Shown: piece after piece, positions 7,860-15,691 of the stretch | Layout of the letters: each line of letters opens with the position of its first letter | How positions within the stretch are numbered: position 1 is the first letter of the stretch | Assembly (NCBI GenBank): GCA_905221195.1 | Contig: CAJNCF010000001.1 | Coordinates: forward strand, 186,001-250,000 | Length of the DNA: 64,000 bases | From: a bacterium | Lineage (GTDB): Bacteria; Bacillota; Bacilli; Lactobacillales; Streptococcaceae | Direction: 5' to 3' | Made by a program: the position numbers and the translations under genes | Notes under the pieces: generated by a model | The model's input: only the letters and a program-made list of their open reading frames with translations | Database searches by the model: none | Told to the model about the DNA's origin: nothing

Positions 7860-10091
7860 ATGTTAGAGATGAAAGATAATATCGTGAGTTTTTTTCAGTA
7901 TTTTTTATGGAAAAGAAAAATTAAAGAGGTCCATACTCACAATGAGGCTAGTGTTAGAAGAGTGTTTAGGTCTATTGCACAGAATGGATTTGATTATTAT
8001 GGTGAGTCAGTACCTTATGGTCGGGCTAAGTGGTTTATTGAGTCAGAAAAAGAATTTTATAATGAATTCTCTAATACTGAGTTTGAATATTTTGGCTATT
8101 CTCCGGTTAGAAGTTTAAAGGAAGAAGATTTCAAAGAATATGGTTTACTCTTGACCCAGTATGGAATTTTCGAAAAAATGCAAATCAAGGATCAAGAAAG
8201 GTGTAATGTACAATTTTTCCCATTTTCCAATTTATGGAAAGTAGAAGTAGATGATAATGATCAGTTAGCATTTTACTATCCATATGGAATTATTAAACGT
8301 TTGAATGTCTCGAATAGTTTGAACTATGTTGTTAGGGAATTGAATGAATTGATTGCCTCTGGTTATACAAATGATGTACAAGTTGAAAATTTAAATACAC
8401 AGTTATTAAAAATTGGTAAAAAGAATGTTAATTCAACTACCTTTAGAAGAGGAACTGAAATAGGAGTTGTTTCTTGGATTTTATTAAGTGTTGGTGATAG
8501 ATTGCATAAAGCTCAAATAAATGCAATGGTTAGCGCTCCTTCAGGTCATGGACATGCAGCTGAGTATGCAAATAATCTGATGGATAAGATTAAATATCCA
8601 TTCCACTATGTAAGACAAACTGGTCAAGATAATGCCAAAAATGGCGCGGATCGAATGGTTGGAAATCAGAAAATTCAAACTAAATATTATGCAAGAGCAA
8701 GCGGGACTGTAAACTCAGCTTTCGAGTCTAAAAGCGAAGGAGGAATGTATAAGTATAAAGGAATGCAATTGGAAGTTCCTAAAGATCAATATGATAAAGC
8801 AGTAGAGTTATTTGAAGAAAAAATTAGACAAGGTAAAGTTGAAGGAGTTAATAATCCAGCTGAGGCAAAAAATATCATCAGAAAAGGTCATATTACCTAT
8901 AACGAAGCAAAATTGATAGCCAAAGGAGGTAATTTGACCTCTATTAAATTTGATGCAATTGATGGAGCTATTAATTCATTACCAGGTGTAGGTATAAGCT
9001 TTGTTATTGTCTTTTCTCAGGCTAAATGGTCGGGTGCAGAAACCAAAGATGCGGCTCTAATGGCTGGTAAAGCAGGATTACGAACTCTAGCTATGGGAAC
9101 TAGTATTTATGTTGCGTCACAGCAATTTGCAAAAATATTTACAAAGCAAATTAATGATTATTTTGGAAAAAAAATTACAGCTGAAGTAGTTGCAAGACGA
9201 GCTGCACCTGTGATTTCATTTGCTGTTATTATGGGTCCAGATATTTTTGAAGCGCTTGTTGGAAGAATTTCTTCACAGCAGTTATTAAAAAATGCAGCAG
9301 TTGCTGGGGGCGGTATGATGGCAGGAGCTGGTGCAGGTGCGGTTGGTGGTGCAATTGCTGGACCAATAGGTGCATTAGCGGGTGCGATTATAGGAGGAAT
9401 TGCAGGAGGAATAGGAGCAAAAGCAATTGCGGATCAATTCATAGAAGATGATCGTGTGGAAATGTTTGCTCAATTAAAAGAAGAGTTTATTGATATTGTG
9501 ATGGTTATTTCGCTATCTCAAAAAGAGTTTAATAAAATTCAAGAAGATGTCTTTAATGAACAATTAGAAGGTTTATTGAAGGATATGTTCCAGAGAAAAG
9601 AAAACAGTCGAACTTATGCGAAAGAGTTTGTTGAGGAAAAAGTTAAATCTGTCATAAAAGATAGAAAACGAGTTGAATTGAAGGATATTATTGAGGCTGT
9701 TCAAGTAATAAATGATATTCAAGATTCATCGGAATCAGGATGGACACAAAATGATGGCGCTTGGTACTATCTAAATAATAGCGGTTCTTTAGCAAGGGGT
9801 TGGATTCAAGATAATGAACATTGGTACTATCTAAGTGAAGATGGATCCCTGGTAACAGGTTGGTTTGAGTATAATGATGTCTGGTATTACTTGAAAGATA
9901 ATGGAGCTATGGCGACAGGTTGGATTCAAGATTCAGGGAAATGGTATTATTTAAATGAAGACGGATCAATGGTAACAGGTTGGTACCAAGTTGGCGAAAC
10001 ATGGTATTATTCATATTCTTCAGGAGAACTCGCAGTTAATACTACCATAGACGGGTATAGAGTTAATGAAAATGGGGAATGTGTTGATTAA
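7860..10091 (+). CDS. Choline-binding glycine-zipper protein of unknown function
   Basis: A 743-residue protein starting at ATG 7860 (weak Shine-Dalgarno TTGGGG very close to the start; ATG 7869 is possible). There is no signal peptide. The N-terminal ~200 residues are soluble and unrecognised. At about 229-280 there is GHGHAAEYA followed by NGADRMVGN and IQTKYY. The acidic residues Glu235 and Asp264 and the Gln273-x-Lys275 pair recall a PD-(D/E)XK nuclease layout, but this is inference. At about 375-525 lie hydrophobic stretches, including a glycine zipper (AGAGAGAVGGAIAG, IIGGIAGGIGA). A helical part follows, and residues 627-730 are five choline-binding repeats (GWxQxxGxWYYLNxxG). The middle region matches my recollection of a conserved uncharacterised membrane-protein family in Gram-negatives, without choline repeats. 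Low G+C and rare codons contrast with fba, suggesting transfer. Confidence 0.85.
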   Translation: MLEMKDNIVSFFQYFLWKRKIKEVHTHNEASVRRVFRSIAQNGFDYYGESVPYGRAKWFIESEKEFYNEFSNTEFEYFGYSPVRSLKEEDFKEYGLLLTQYGIFEKMQIKDQERCNVQFFPFSNLWKVEVDDNDQLAFYYPYGIIKRLNVSNSLNYVVRELNELIASGYTNDVQVENLNTQLLKIGKKNVNSTTFRRGTEIGVVSWILLSVGDRLHKAQINAMVSAPSGHGHAAEYANNLMDKIKYPFHYVRQTGQDNAKNGADRMVGNQKIQTKYYARASGTVNSAFESKSEGGMYKYKGMQLEVPKDQYDKAVELFEEKIRQGKVEGVNNPAEAKNIIRKGHITYNEAKLIAKGGNLTSIKFDAIDGAINSLPGVGISFVIVFSQAKWSGAETKDAALMAGKAGLRTLAMGTSIYVASQQFAKIFTKQINDYFGKKITAEVVARRAAPVISFAVIMGPDIFEALVGRISSQQLLKNAAVAGGGMMAGAGAGAVGGAIAGPIGALAGAIIGGIAGGIGAKAIADQFIEDDRVEMFAQLKEEFIDIVMVISLSQKEFNKIQEDVFNEQLEGLLKDMFQRKENSRTYAKEFVEEKVKSVIKDRKRVELKDIIEAVQVINDIQDSSESGWTQNDGAWYYLNNSGSLARGWIQDNEHWYYLSEDGSLVTGWFEYNDVWYYLKDNGAMATGWIQDSGKWYYLNEDGSMVTGWYQVGETWYYSYSSGELAVNTTIDGYRVNENGECVD

Positions 10092-10125
10092 ATTGAATAT
10101 TTGAGGTAAAATCATTTTTAATACC

Positions 10126-10150
10126 AGCCTGCCCATAGGGTGGGTTTTTT
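10126..10150 (+). terminator. Terminator of the choline-binding protein gene, copy of the fba terminator
   Basis: AGCCTGCCC (10126-10134), loop ATA, GGGTGGGTT (10138-10146), then T residues. Nearly identical to 7649-7673. Confidence 0.9.
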
Positions 10151-10151
10151 G
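10128..10151 (+). repeat. 24-bp terminator-derived direct repeat, right copy
   Basis: It differs from 7651-7674 at one base. Together the two copies flank about 2.45 kb containing a single gene. Confidence 0.85.
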
Positions 10152-10235
10152 GCGTTTTAAGGAGACTATCAAACCAGAATTTTTGATTCAAAAGTATTAT
10201 TTTAAGAGAAAAATCTCTAATTTCATAATCTGTAG

Positions 10236-10272
10236 GCAAACGCTTGCATTTCATTTTTTATTGGACTATAAT
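10236..10272 (+). promoter_or_regulatory. Promoter with overlapping cre-like operator
   Basis: TTGCAT at 10244-10249, a 17-bp spacer, then TATAAT at 10267-10272. The near-palindrome GCAAACGCTTGC (10236-10247) covers the -35 and matches the centre of a CcpA cre site or a related LacI-family operator. The 115-nt leader to the exporter ATG shows no obvious structure. Confidence 0.65.
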
Positions 10273-10387
10273 AGGTTGGTATAAAGCCTTTTGTAGTAAT
10301 AAAATGTAGAAGGTGTAGAAAGTAAGGATTTAGAATATTTGTAGTCAATAATAAAATATTGCTATTCCTTACCATAGGGAGATAGAT

Positions 10388-11380
10388 ATGGCGATGATTG
10401 AAGTGGAACATCTTCAGAAAAATTTTGTGAAGACTGTTAAGGAACCGGGTTTGAAGGGGGCTTTGCGCTCCTTTATTCATCCTGAAAAGCAGACCTTTGA
10501 AGCGGTTAAGGATTTGACCTTTGAGGTTCCCAAGGGTCAGATTTTAGGCTTTATCGGGGCAAATGGTGCTGGGAAGTCGACAACCATCAAGATGTTGACA
10601 GGGATTTTGAAACCGACATCTGGCTTTTGTCGGATTAATGGTAAGATTCCGCAGGATAATCGCCAAGATTATGTCAAGGATATTGGGGTTGTTTTTGGAC
10701 AACGGACCCAGCTATGGTGGGATTTGGCTCTGCAAGAGACCTACACGGTTTTGAAAGAAATTTACGATGTGCCAGATTCGCTCTTTCATAAGCGCATGGA
10801 TTTTTTAAATGAAGTCTTGGATTTGAAGGACTTTATCAAGGACCCTGTGCGGACTCTTTCACTAGGTCAACGGATGCGGGCGGATATTGCAGCCTCCTTG
10901 CTCCACAATCCCAAGGTACTTTTTTTAGATGAGCCAACCATTGGTTTGGATGTTTCGGTCAAGGATAACATTCGTCGGGCCATTACCCAGATCAATCAAG
11001 AGGAAGAGACGACCATTCTTTTGACTACTCATGACCTGAGTGATATTGAGCAACTTTGTGATCGGATTTTTATGATTGACAAGGGGCAGGAGATTTTTGA
11101 TGGAACGGTGAACCAGCTAAAGGAAACCTTTGGCAAGATGAAGACTCTATCCTTTGAATTGATGCCAGGGCAAAGTCATCTCGTCTCTCACTATGAAGGT
11201 CTGCCTGATATGACCGTTGATAGACAAGGAAATAGCCTCAACATTGAATTTGATAGTTCGCGCTACCAGTCAGCTGATATTATCAAGCAAACCCTGTCTG
11301 ATTTTGAAATCCGCGATTTGAAGATGGTGGATACGGATATTGAGGATATTATCCGTCGCTTCTACCGAAAGGAGCTCTAA
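10388..11380 (+). CDS. ABC-2 type exporter, ATP-binding protein
   Basis: A 330-residue cytoplasmic ATPase that powers the two permeases encoded directly behind it. It has Walker A (GANGAGKST, about residues 59-67), the Q loop near GVVFGQRTQLWW, the signature LSLGQRMRAD, Walker B with VLFLDEPTIGLD, and the switch His in LLTTHDLSDIE. A C-terminal extension of about 90 residues (DUF4162-like) is typical of the NatA/DrrA class. GGGAG lies 7 nt before the ATG. The family exports drugs, antibiotics or surface components; the substrate cannot be read from sequence. Confidence 0.88.
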   Translation: MAMIEVEHLQKNFVKTVKEPGLKGALRSFIHPEKQTFEAVKDLTFEVPKGQILGFIGANGAGKSTTIKMLTGILKPTSGFCRINGKIPQDNRQDYVKDIGVVFGQRTQLWWDLALQETYTVLKEIYDVPDSLFHKRMDFLNEVLDLKDFIKDPVRTLSLGQRMRADIAASLLHNPKVLFLDEPTIGLDVSVKDNIRRAITQINQEEETTILLTTHDLSDIEQLCDRIFMIDKGQEIFDGTVNQLKETFGKMKTLSFELMPGQSHLVSHYEGLPDMTVDRQGNSLNIEFDSSRYQSADIIKQTLSDFEIRDLKMVDTDIEDIIRRFYRKEL

Positions 11381-11381
11381 G

Positions 11382-12200
11382 ATGGCCAAATTGTGGAGAC
11401 GTTATAAACCCTTTATCAATGCAGGAATTCAGGAGTTGATTACCTACCGAGTCAATTTTCTTCTCTATCGGATTGGTGATGTTATGGGAGCTTTTGTGGC
11501 CTTTTATCTCTGGAAGGCTGTCTTTGATTCCTCGCAAGAGTCCTTGATTCAGGGATTCAGCATGGCAGATATCACCCTCTACATCATCATGAGTTTTGTG
11601 ACCAATCTGTTGACCAAGTCAGATTCTTCTTTCATGATTGGGGAGGAGGTCAAGGATGGTTCCATTATCATGCGCTTGTTGCGACCTGTGCATTTTGCGG
11701 CTTCTTACCTCTTTACGGAACTCGGATCCAAGTGGTTGATTTTTATCAGCGTTGGCCTTCCATTTTTAAGTGTCATTGTTTTGATGAGAACCATTTCTGG
11801 GCAAGGCATTGTAGAAGTGCTGGGCTTAACTGTTCTCTATCTTTTTAGCTTAACGCTGGCATATCTGATTAACTTTTTCTTTAATATCTGCTTTGGATTT
11901 TCAGCCTTTGTGTTTAAAAATCTTTGGGGTTCCAATCTACTCAAGACTTCTATAGTGGCCTTTATGTCTGGGAGTCTGATTCCATTGGCTTTCTTTCCAA
12001 AGGTCGTTTCAGATATTCTCTCCTTCCTGCCTTTCTCATCCTTGATCTACACTCCAGTCATGATTATTGTTGGAAAATACGATGTCAGTCAGATTCTTCA
12101 GGCTATCTTGCTCCAGTTCTTCTGGCTCTTAGTGATGGTGGGCTTGTCTCAGTTGATTTGGAAACGAGTCCAGTCATTCATTACCATTCAGGGAGGTTAG
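11382..12200 (+). CDS. ABC-2 type exporter, permease 1
   Basis: A 272-residue integral membrane protein with about six hydrophobic segments. I start it at ATG 11382, 1 nt past the preceding stop, with AAAGGAG upstream; an earlier in-frame TTG at 11340 lies inside the ATPase gene and has no ribosome site. It belongs to the DUF990-like ABC-2 permeases, usually found as unequal pairs next to a NatA-like ATPase, as here. Confidence 0.85.
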   Translation: MAKLWRRYKPFINAGIQELITYRVNFLLYRIGDVMGAFVAFYLWKAVFDSSQESLIQGFSMADITLYIIMSFVTNLLTKSDSSFMIGEEVKDGSIIMRLLRPVHFAASYLFTELGSKWLIFISVGLPFLSVIVLMRTISGQGIVEVLGLTVLYLFSLTLAYLINFFFNICFGFSAFVFKNLWGSNLLKTSIVAFMSGSLIPLAFFPKVVSDILSFLPFSSLIYTPVMIIVGKYDVSQILQAILLQFFWLLVMVGLSQLIWKRVQSFITIQGG

Positions 12201-12201
12201 T

Positions 12202-12987
12202 ATGAAAAAATATCAACGCATGCATCTGATTTTTATCAGACAATACATCAAACAAATCATGGAATACAAGGTGGATTTTGTGGTTGGTGTGCTGGGAGTT
12301 TTTCTAACCCAAGGCTTGAACCTCTTGTTTCTCAATGTCATCTTTCAACACATCCCATCCCTAGAAGGTTGGACTTTTCAAGAAATCGCCTTTATCTATG
12401 GTTTTTCATTGATTCCCAAGGGCTTGGACCATCTCTTTTTTGATAATCTCTGGGCATTGGGACAACGCTTGGTGAGAAAGGGAGATTTTGACAAGTATCT
12501 GACTCGTCCTATCAATCCTCTCTTTCATATTTTGGTAGAGACCTTTCAGATTGATGCCTTGGGCGAGCTCTTGGTCGGTGGTATCCTACTGGGAACAACA
12601 GTGACCAGCATTGCTTGGACGCTTCCAAAATTCCTGCTTTTCCTAGTTTGTATTCCTTTTGCGACCTTGATTTATACTTCCTTGAAAATCGCGACAGCTA
12701 GTATCGCTTTTTGGACCAAGCAGTCAGGCGCCATGATTTACATTTTCTATATGTTTAATGATTTTGCCAAGTACCCCATTTCAATTTATAATTCAGCTTT
12801 TCGTTGGTTGATCAGCTTTATTGTACCTTTCGCCTTTACGGCCTACTATCCTGCTAGCTATTTCTTGCAGGATAAGGATGTCTTCTTTAACATCGGAGGT
12901 TTGATTTTGATTTCCCTTGTCTTTTTGGGTATTTCCTTGAAACTATGGGATAAGGGCTTGGATTCCTACGAAAGTGCAGGATCCTAA
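12202..12987 (+). CDS. ABC-2 type exporter, permease 2
   Basis: A 261-residue membrane protein with about six hydrophobic segments, from the same family as its upstream neighbour but clearly diverged (LTRPINPLFH, FDNLWALGQRLVRKGDF). The gene begins 1 nt after permease 1, with AGGGAGG as ribosome site. The trio forms one operon: ATPase plus a heterodimeric membrane channel. An imperfect terminator follows. Confidence 0.85.
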   Translation: MKKYQRMHLIFIRQYIKQIMEYKVDFVVGVLGVFLTQGLNLLFLNVIFQHIPSLEGWTFQEIAFIYGFSLIPKGLDHLFFDNLWALGQRLVRKGDFDKYLTRPINPLFHILVETFQIDALGELLVGGILLGTTVTSIAWTLPKFLLFLVCIPFATLIYTSLKIATASIAFWTKQSGAMIYIFYMFNDFAKYPISIYNSAFRWLISFIVPFAFTAYYPASYFLQDKDVFFNIGGLILISLVFLGISLKLWDKGLDSYESAGS

Positions 12988-13004
12988 TAGGAAGAAACTC
13001 AAAG

Positions 13005-13027
13005 CCTTGTCTCAGGACAGGATTTTT
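13005..13027 (+). terminator. Probable terminator of the exporter operon
   Basis: CCTTGTC and GGACAGG pair with one bulged T around a 4-base loop, followed by ATTTTT. Weak but well placed. Confidence 0.5.
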
Positions 13028-13047
13028 CAAGTAGAGATGAAAATTCC

Positions 13048-13075
13048 TTGACATCTATTATCAGAGTGCTATACT
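13048..13075 (+). promoter_or_regulatory. tRNA promoter
   Basis: TTGACA (13048-13053), a 16-bp spacer, TATACT (13070-13075) preceded by TGC. A strong promoter 12 nt upstream of the tRNA. Confidence 0.8.
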
Positions 13076-13087
13076 GTAAGTGTAATA

Positions 13088-13160
13088 GTCGATTTAGCTC
13101 AGTTGGTAGAGCAAGGCACTCGTAAAGCCTAGGTCACAGGTTCAATCCCTGCAATCGGCA
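13088..13160 (+). tRNA. tRNA-Thr (anticodon CGT)
   Basis: A 73-nt cloverleaf. The acceptor stem GTCGATT pairs with AATCGGC (one U-G wobble) and has discriminator A. D arm GCTC/GAGC; anticodon loop CTCGTAA with CGT at positions 34-36; T loop TTCAATC. The anticodon stem has an A-A opposition at 31/39 and the T stem an A-C at 49/65. CCA is not encoded. It would read the threonine codon ACG. Confidence 0.9.
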
Positions 13161-13167
13161 AAGTGAT

Positions 13168-13195
13168 GAAACTCATTTTACTGGGTTTCTTTTTA
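13168..13195 (+). terminator. tRNA terminator
   Basis: GAAACTC (13168-13174), 8-base loop, GGGTTTC (13183-13189), then TTTTT. Confidence 0.8.
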
Positions 13196-13253
13196 TTTTA
13201 TCTTAACTATTCAACCACTTAGACCGATATAGCGACCAGATAGGCAAAAGAAC

Positions 13254-13282
13254 TTGTTCTTGAAAATGACCTCTGTTATAAT
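13254..13282 (+). promoter_or_regulatory. Promoter of the 102-residue membrane protein gene
   Basis: TTGTTC (13254-13259), a 17-bp spacer, TATAAT (13277-13282). In the ~65-nt leader, AGGAAC and GTTCCT at about 13294-13330 could pair around an AGGAGG. Confidence 0.65.
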
Positions 13283-13352
13283 GATTTTTGTAAGGAACAG
13301 GAGGCGTCAATCAGATAAGTCAAGTTCCTAAAAAAGAAATTGGAGATAAAAA

Positions 13353-13661
13353 ATGAAAAAATTATTGGGGATTGTATTTTTACTAGCAGCAACGACAGTA
13401 TTATATTTTGGTTCTGTTGGCTGGTCAAGTTTAGATGTCAACCTCTGGTCACTGATTCCGGTAGGGTTGTTCATCTTTTTCACTCTAGAGAATCTTTTGA
13501 AAAAGGACTATAAGGCTAGTCTGATGTGTTTGATTATCGCCTTTATCATTGCGAATGTAATTTTGGACCTGTTGCCAATTTCAAATGGCTTGGTGATTGG
13601 AGCAGGTGTGCTAGCTTGTGTAGGGATTGGTTATCTATTTCCTGATAAAGAAGGAAAATAA
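13353..13661 (+). CDS. Small membrane protein, LiaF/DUF5668-like
   Basis: A 102-residue protein with about four hydrophobic helices (roughly 3-22, 30-47, 55-75, 78-95) and a short charged tail. TTGGAGA lies 9 nt before the ATG. The pattern, with a tryptophan-rich first loop (WSSLDVNLWSLIPVG), resembles the membrane half of LiaF-type proteins, but the LiaF soluble domain is missing. The gene is monocistronic, with its own promoter and a terminator shared with the opposite gene. The function is unknown. Confidence 0.7.
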   Translation: MKKLLGIVFLLAATTVLYFGSVGWSSLDVNLWSLIPVGLFIFFTLENLLKKDYKASLMCLIIAFIIANVILDLLPISNGLVIGAGVLACVGIGYLFPDKEGK

Positions 13662-13685
13662 GAATTATTGAAAAAAGATATAAAG

Positions 13686-13730
13686 AAAAACACTTCAACC
13701 ACTGTATTTTAGTTTGATTGAGGTGTTTTT
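13686..13730. terminator. Bidirectional terminator
   Basis: AAAAACACTTCAA at about 13686-13698 pairs with TTGAGGTGTTTTT at about 13718-13730. The A run and T run on opposite sides serve both converging genes. Confidence 0.8.
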
Positions 13731-13742
13731 GATTTCATTTTT

Positions 13743-14102
13743 TTATTTCTGAGCCATCAATTCAACAATCATCTCGATATACATGACAAGGGTCAATAAG
13801 AATCCTGCACGCCAGAAGAATTTGATGAATTTAGGATAGTAAAAGCTGCGTTTCTTCAAAAGAAAGAAAAAAACGAGAATAATGGCTAGGAGTGAGAGGG
13901 CTAGTCCCAGTCTAGGGAGAAAATTATGGGTAAAGGTTTTAGCTGTAATCAGGTAATACTCAAATACTAAAACTGGAAAAGCCAAATCCGCAAAGTTTCT
14001 TCCTAGTTTTTTTAATCTAAAAAGTTTGGTTATGATAATGCAGACTACCAAGGTCAGTATCAATAATAAAATAGATGCTAATTTCATTAAAATCATACCC
14101 AT
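13743..14102 (-). CDS. DUF3397 family membrane protein
   Basis: A 119-residue protein with four predicted membrane helices (about 7-26, 40-56, 66-83, 95-115) and KK/RK clusters in the loops. This is the layout of DUF3397, a family of unknown function widespread in Firmicutes. The start is uncertain: ATG 14102 gives MGMILMKLAS, and a second ATG five codons in gives MKLAS; neither has a good ribosome site. It is transcribed away from the radical-SAM gene. Confidence 0.75.
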   Translation of the reverse strand: MGMILMKLASILLLILTLVVCIIITKLFRLKKLGRNFADLAFPVLVFEYYLITAKTFTHNFLPRLGLALSLLAIILVFFFLLKKRSFYYPKFIKFFWRAGFLLTLVMYIEMIVELMAQK

Positions 14103-14166
14103 ATTGTATCATAAAAAATGGCTAATGGAAACGAGAAACAGAGGAATTTATAGGAAAGTCAGGCTT

Positions 14167-14195
14167 TTGAGATTGTGAGTGTTTTTTGTTATAAT
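14167..14195 (+). promoter_or_regulatory. Promoter abutting the radical-SAM start codon
   Basis: TTGAGA (14167-14172), a 17-bp spacer, TATAAT (14190-14195) with an upstream TG. Transcription should begin about 14202, at or beside the ATG at 14203. Confidence 0.7.
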
Positions 14196-14202
14196 GAAGG
14201 TT

Positions 14203-15150
14203 ATGAAATCTTATAACACCTTGAATGATTATTATCGAAAACTCTTTGGAGAAAAGACTTTTAAAGTCCCTATTGATGCGGGGTTTGACTGTCCCAATCG
14301 TGATGGAACTGTGGCTCATGGGGGCTGTACTTTTTGTACGGTTTCAGGTTCTGGAGATGCTATCGTAGCACCTGATGCCCCCATCCGTGAGCAATTTTAT
14401 AAGGAAATTGACTTTATGCACCGCAAGTGGCCAGATGTTCAGAAGTACTTGGTTTATTTTCAAAATTTTACCAACACTCATGAAAAGGTGGAAGTGATTC
14501 GGGAACGTTATGAGCAGGCTATCAATGAGCCAGGTGTGGTAGGAATCAATATAGGGACACGGCCAGACTGTTTACCAGACGAAACTATCGAATATTTGGC
14601 TGAGTTGTCGGAGCGCATGCATGTGACGGTTGAATTGGGCTTGCAGACTACTTATGAAACAACCTCTGACCTGATTAACCGCGCCCACTCCTATGAATTG
14701 TATGTGGAAACGGTCAAGCGTTTGAGAAAGTATCCCAAGATTGAGATTGTTTCTCATTTGATCAATGGACTTCCTGGTGAAACTCATAAGATGATGATTG
14801 AAAATGTCCGTCGCTGTGTTACGGATAATGATATTCAAGGAATTAAACTGCATTTGCTTCACCTGATGACTAATACACGTATGCAACGAGATTACCATGA
14901 GGGACGTTTGCAGTTGATGAGCCAGGACGAATATGTTAAGGTCATCTGTGACCAACTGGAAATCATTCCCAAGCATATCGTCATCCATCGAATTACAGGA
15001 GATGCGCCTAGAGATATGCTGATTGGGCCTATGTGGAGCCTCAATAAATGGGAAGTGCTAAATGCTATTGAGATGGAGATGCGACGTCGTGGAAGCGTTC
15101 AAGGATGCAAGGCTGTAAAACAGGAGTTTGAAAATGAAAAGACCACTTGA
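14203..15150 (+). CDS. mnmL: Radical SAM protein, YtqA/MnmL type
   Basis: A 315-residue radical SAM protein of the TIGR01212 (YtqA) family. Cysteines for the 4Fe-4S cluster lie in DCPNRDGTVAHGGCTFC near the N-terminus; NIGTRPDCLPD, VELGLQTT and HLINGLPGE are further family motifs. I use ATG 14203 (MKSYNTLND). In Gram-positives YtqA/MnmL and its neighbour YtqB/MnmM are linked to mnm5s2U synthesis at wobble position 34 of tRNA. Here the two genes overlap by 17 nt, which supports that joint role. The exact chemistry of MnmL is less settled than that of MnmM. Confidence 0.85.
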   Translation: MKSYNTLNDYYRKLFGEKTFKVPIDAGFDCPNRDGTVAHGGCTFCTVSGSGDAIVAPDAPIREQFYKEIDFMHRKWPDVQKYLVYFQNFTNTHEKVEVIRERYEQAINEPGVVGINIGTRPDCLPDETIEYLAELSERMHVTVELGLQTTYETTSDLINRAHSYELYVETVKRLRKYPKIEIVSHLINGLPGETHKMMIENVRRCVTDNDIQGIKLHLLHLMTNTRMQRDYHEGRLQLMSQDEYVKVICDQLEIIPKHIVIHRITGDAPRDMLIGPMWSLNKWEVLNAIEMEMRRRGSVQGCKAVKQEFENEKTT

Positions 15151-15691
15151 GATGGCACATGATTTTTTGGCTGAGGTAGTGACTCAGGACGATATCGTAG
15201 TGGATGCGACTATGGGAAATGGCCATGACACCCTTTTTCTAGCCAAGCTAGCTAAGCAAGTCTATGCTTTTGATATTCAGGAGCAAGCCTTGGAGAAGAC
15301 CCAAGAGCGTTTGGACCAGGCTAGAATGACAAATGCCCAGTTGATTTTACAAGGTCATGAAACACTGGACCAGTTTGTGACAGAAGCCAAGGCAGGGATT
15401 TTTAATCTGGGCTATTTGCCGTCAGCTGATAAGTCAGTCATTACCCAACCTCAGACAACGATTGAAGCATTAGAAAAGCTGTGTCATTTGCTTGTCAAAG
15501 GGGGACGGATTGCTATCATGATCTACTATGGTCATGAAGGAGGCGACCTCGAGAGGGATACTGTCTTGGATTTTGTTAGCCAGTTGAACCAACAAGAGTA
15601 CACAGCTGCCATTTACCGAACTTTAAACCAAGTAAACAACCCACCATTTTTAGTAATGATTGAAAAATTAGAGAGATATAGACATGGATAA
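15134..15691 (+). CDS. mnmM: tRNA (nm5s2U34) methyltransferase, MnmM/YtqB family
   Basis: A 185-residue class I SAM-dependent methyltransferase. The SAM site is DATMGNGHDTLFLA (about residues 24-37), and the acidic end of strand 2 is AFDIQEQAL. LGYLPSADK is the conserved YtqB-type motif in place of the usual DPPY. The start is ATG 15134 with AGGAG eight bases upstream; an in-frame TTG at 15128 is less likely. MnmM adds the methyl group that completes mnm5s2U34 in tRNA in bacteria lacking MnmC. It overlaps the radical-SAM gene by 17 nt and the next gene by 8 nt. Confidence 0.87.
   Translation: MKRPLEMAHDFLAEVVTQDDIVVDATMGNGHDTLFLAKLAKQVYAFDIQEQALEKTQERLDQARMTNAQLILQGHETLDQFVTEAKAGIFNLGYLPSADKSVITQPQTTIEALEKLCHLLVKGGRIAIMIYYGHEGGDLERDTVLDFVSQLNQQEYTAAIYRTLNQVNNPPFLVMIEKLERYRHG

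Noticed and set aside
14572..14988. A 138-codon minus-strand open frame inside the radical-SAM gene
   Set aside because: The plus-strand gene has clear family motifs over the same stretch; the minus frame lacks a ribosome site.
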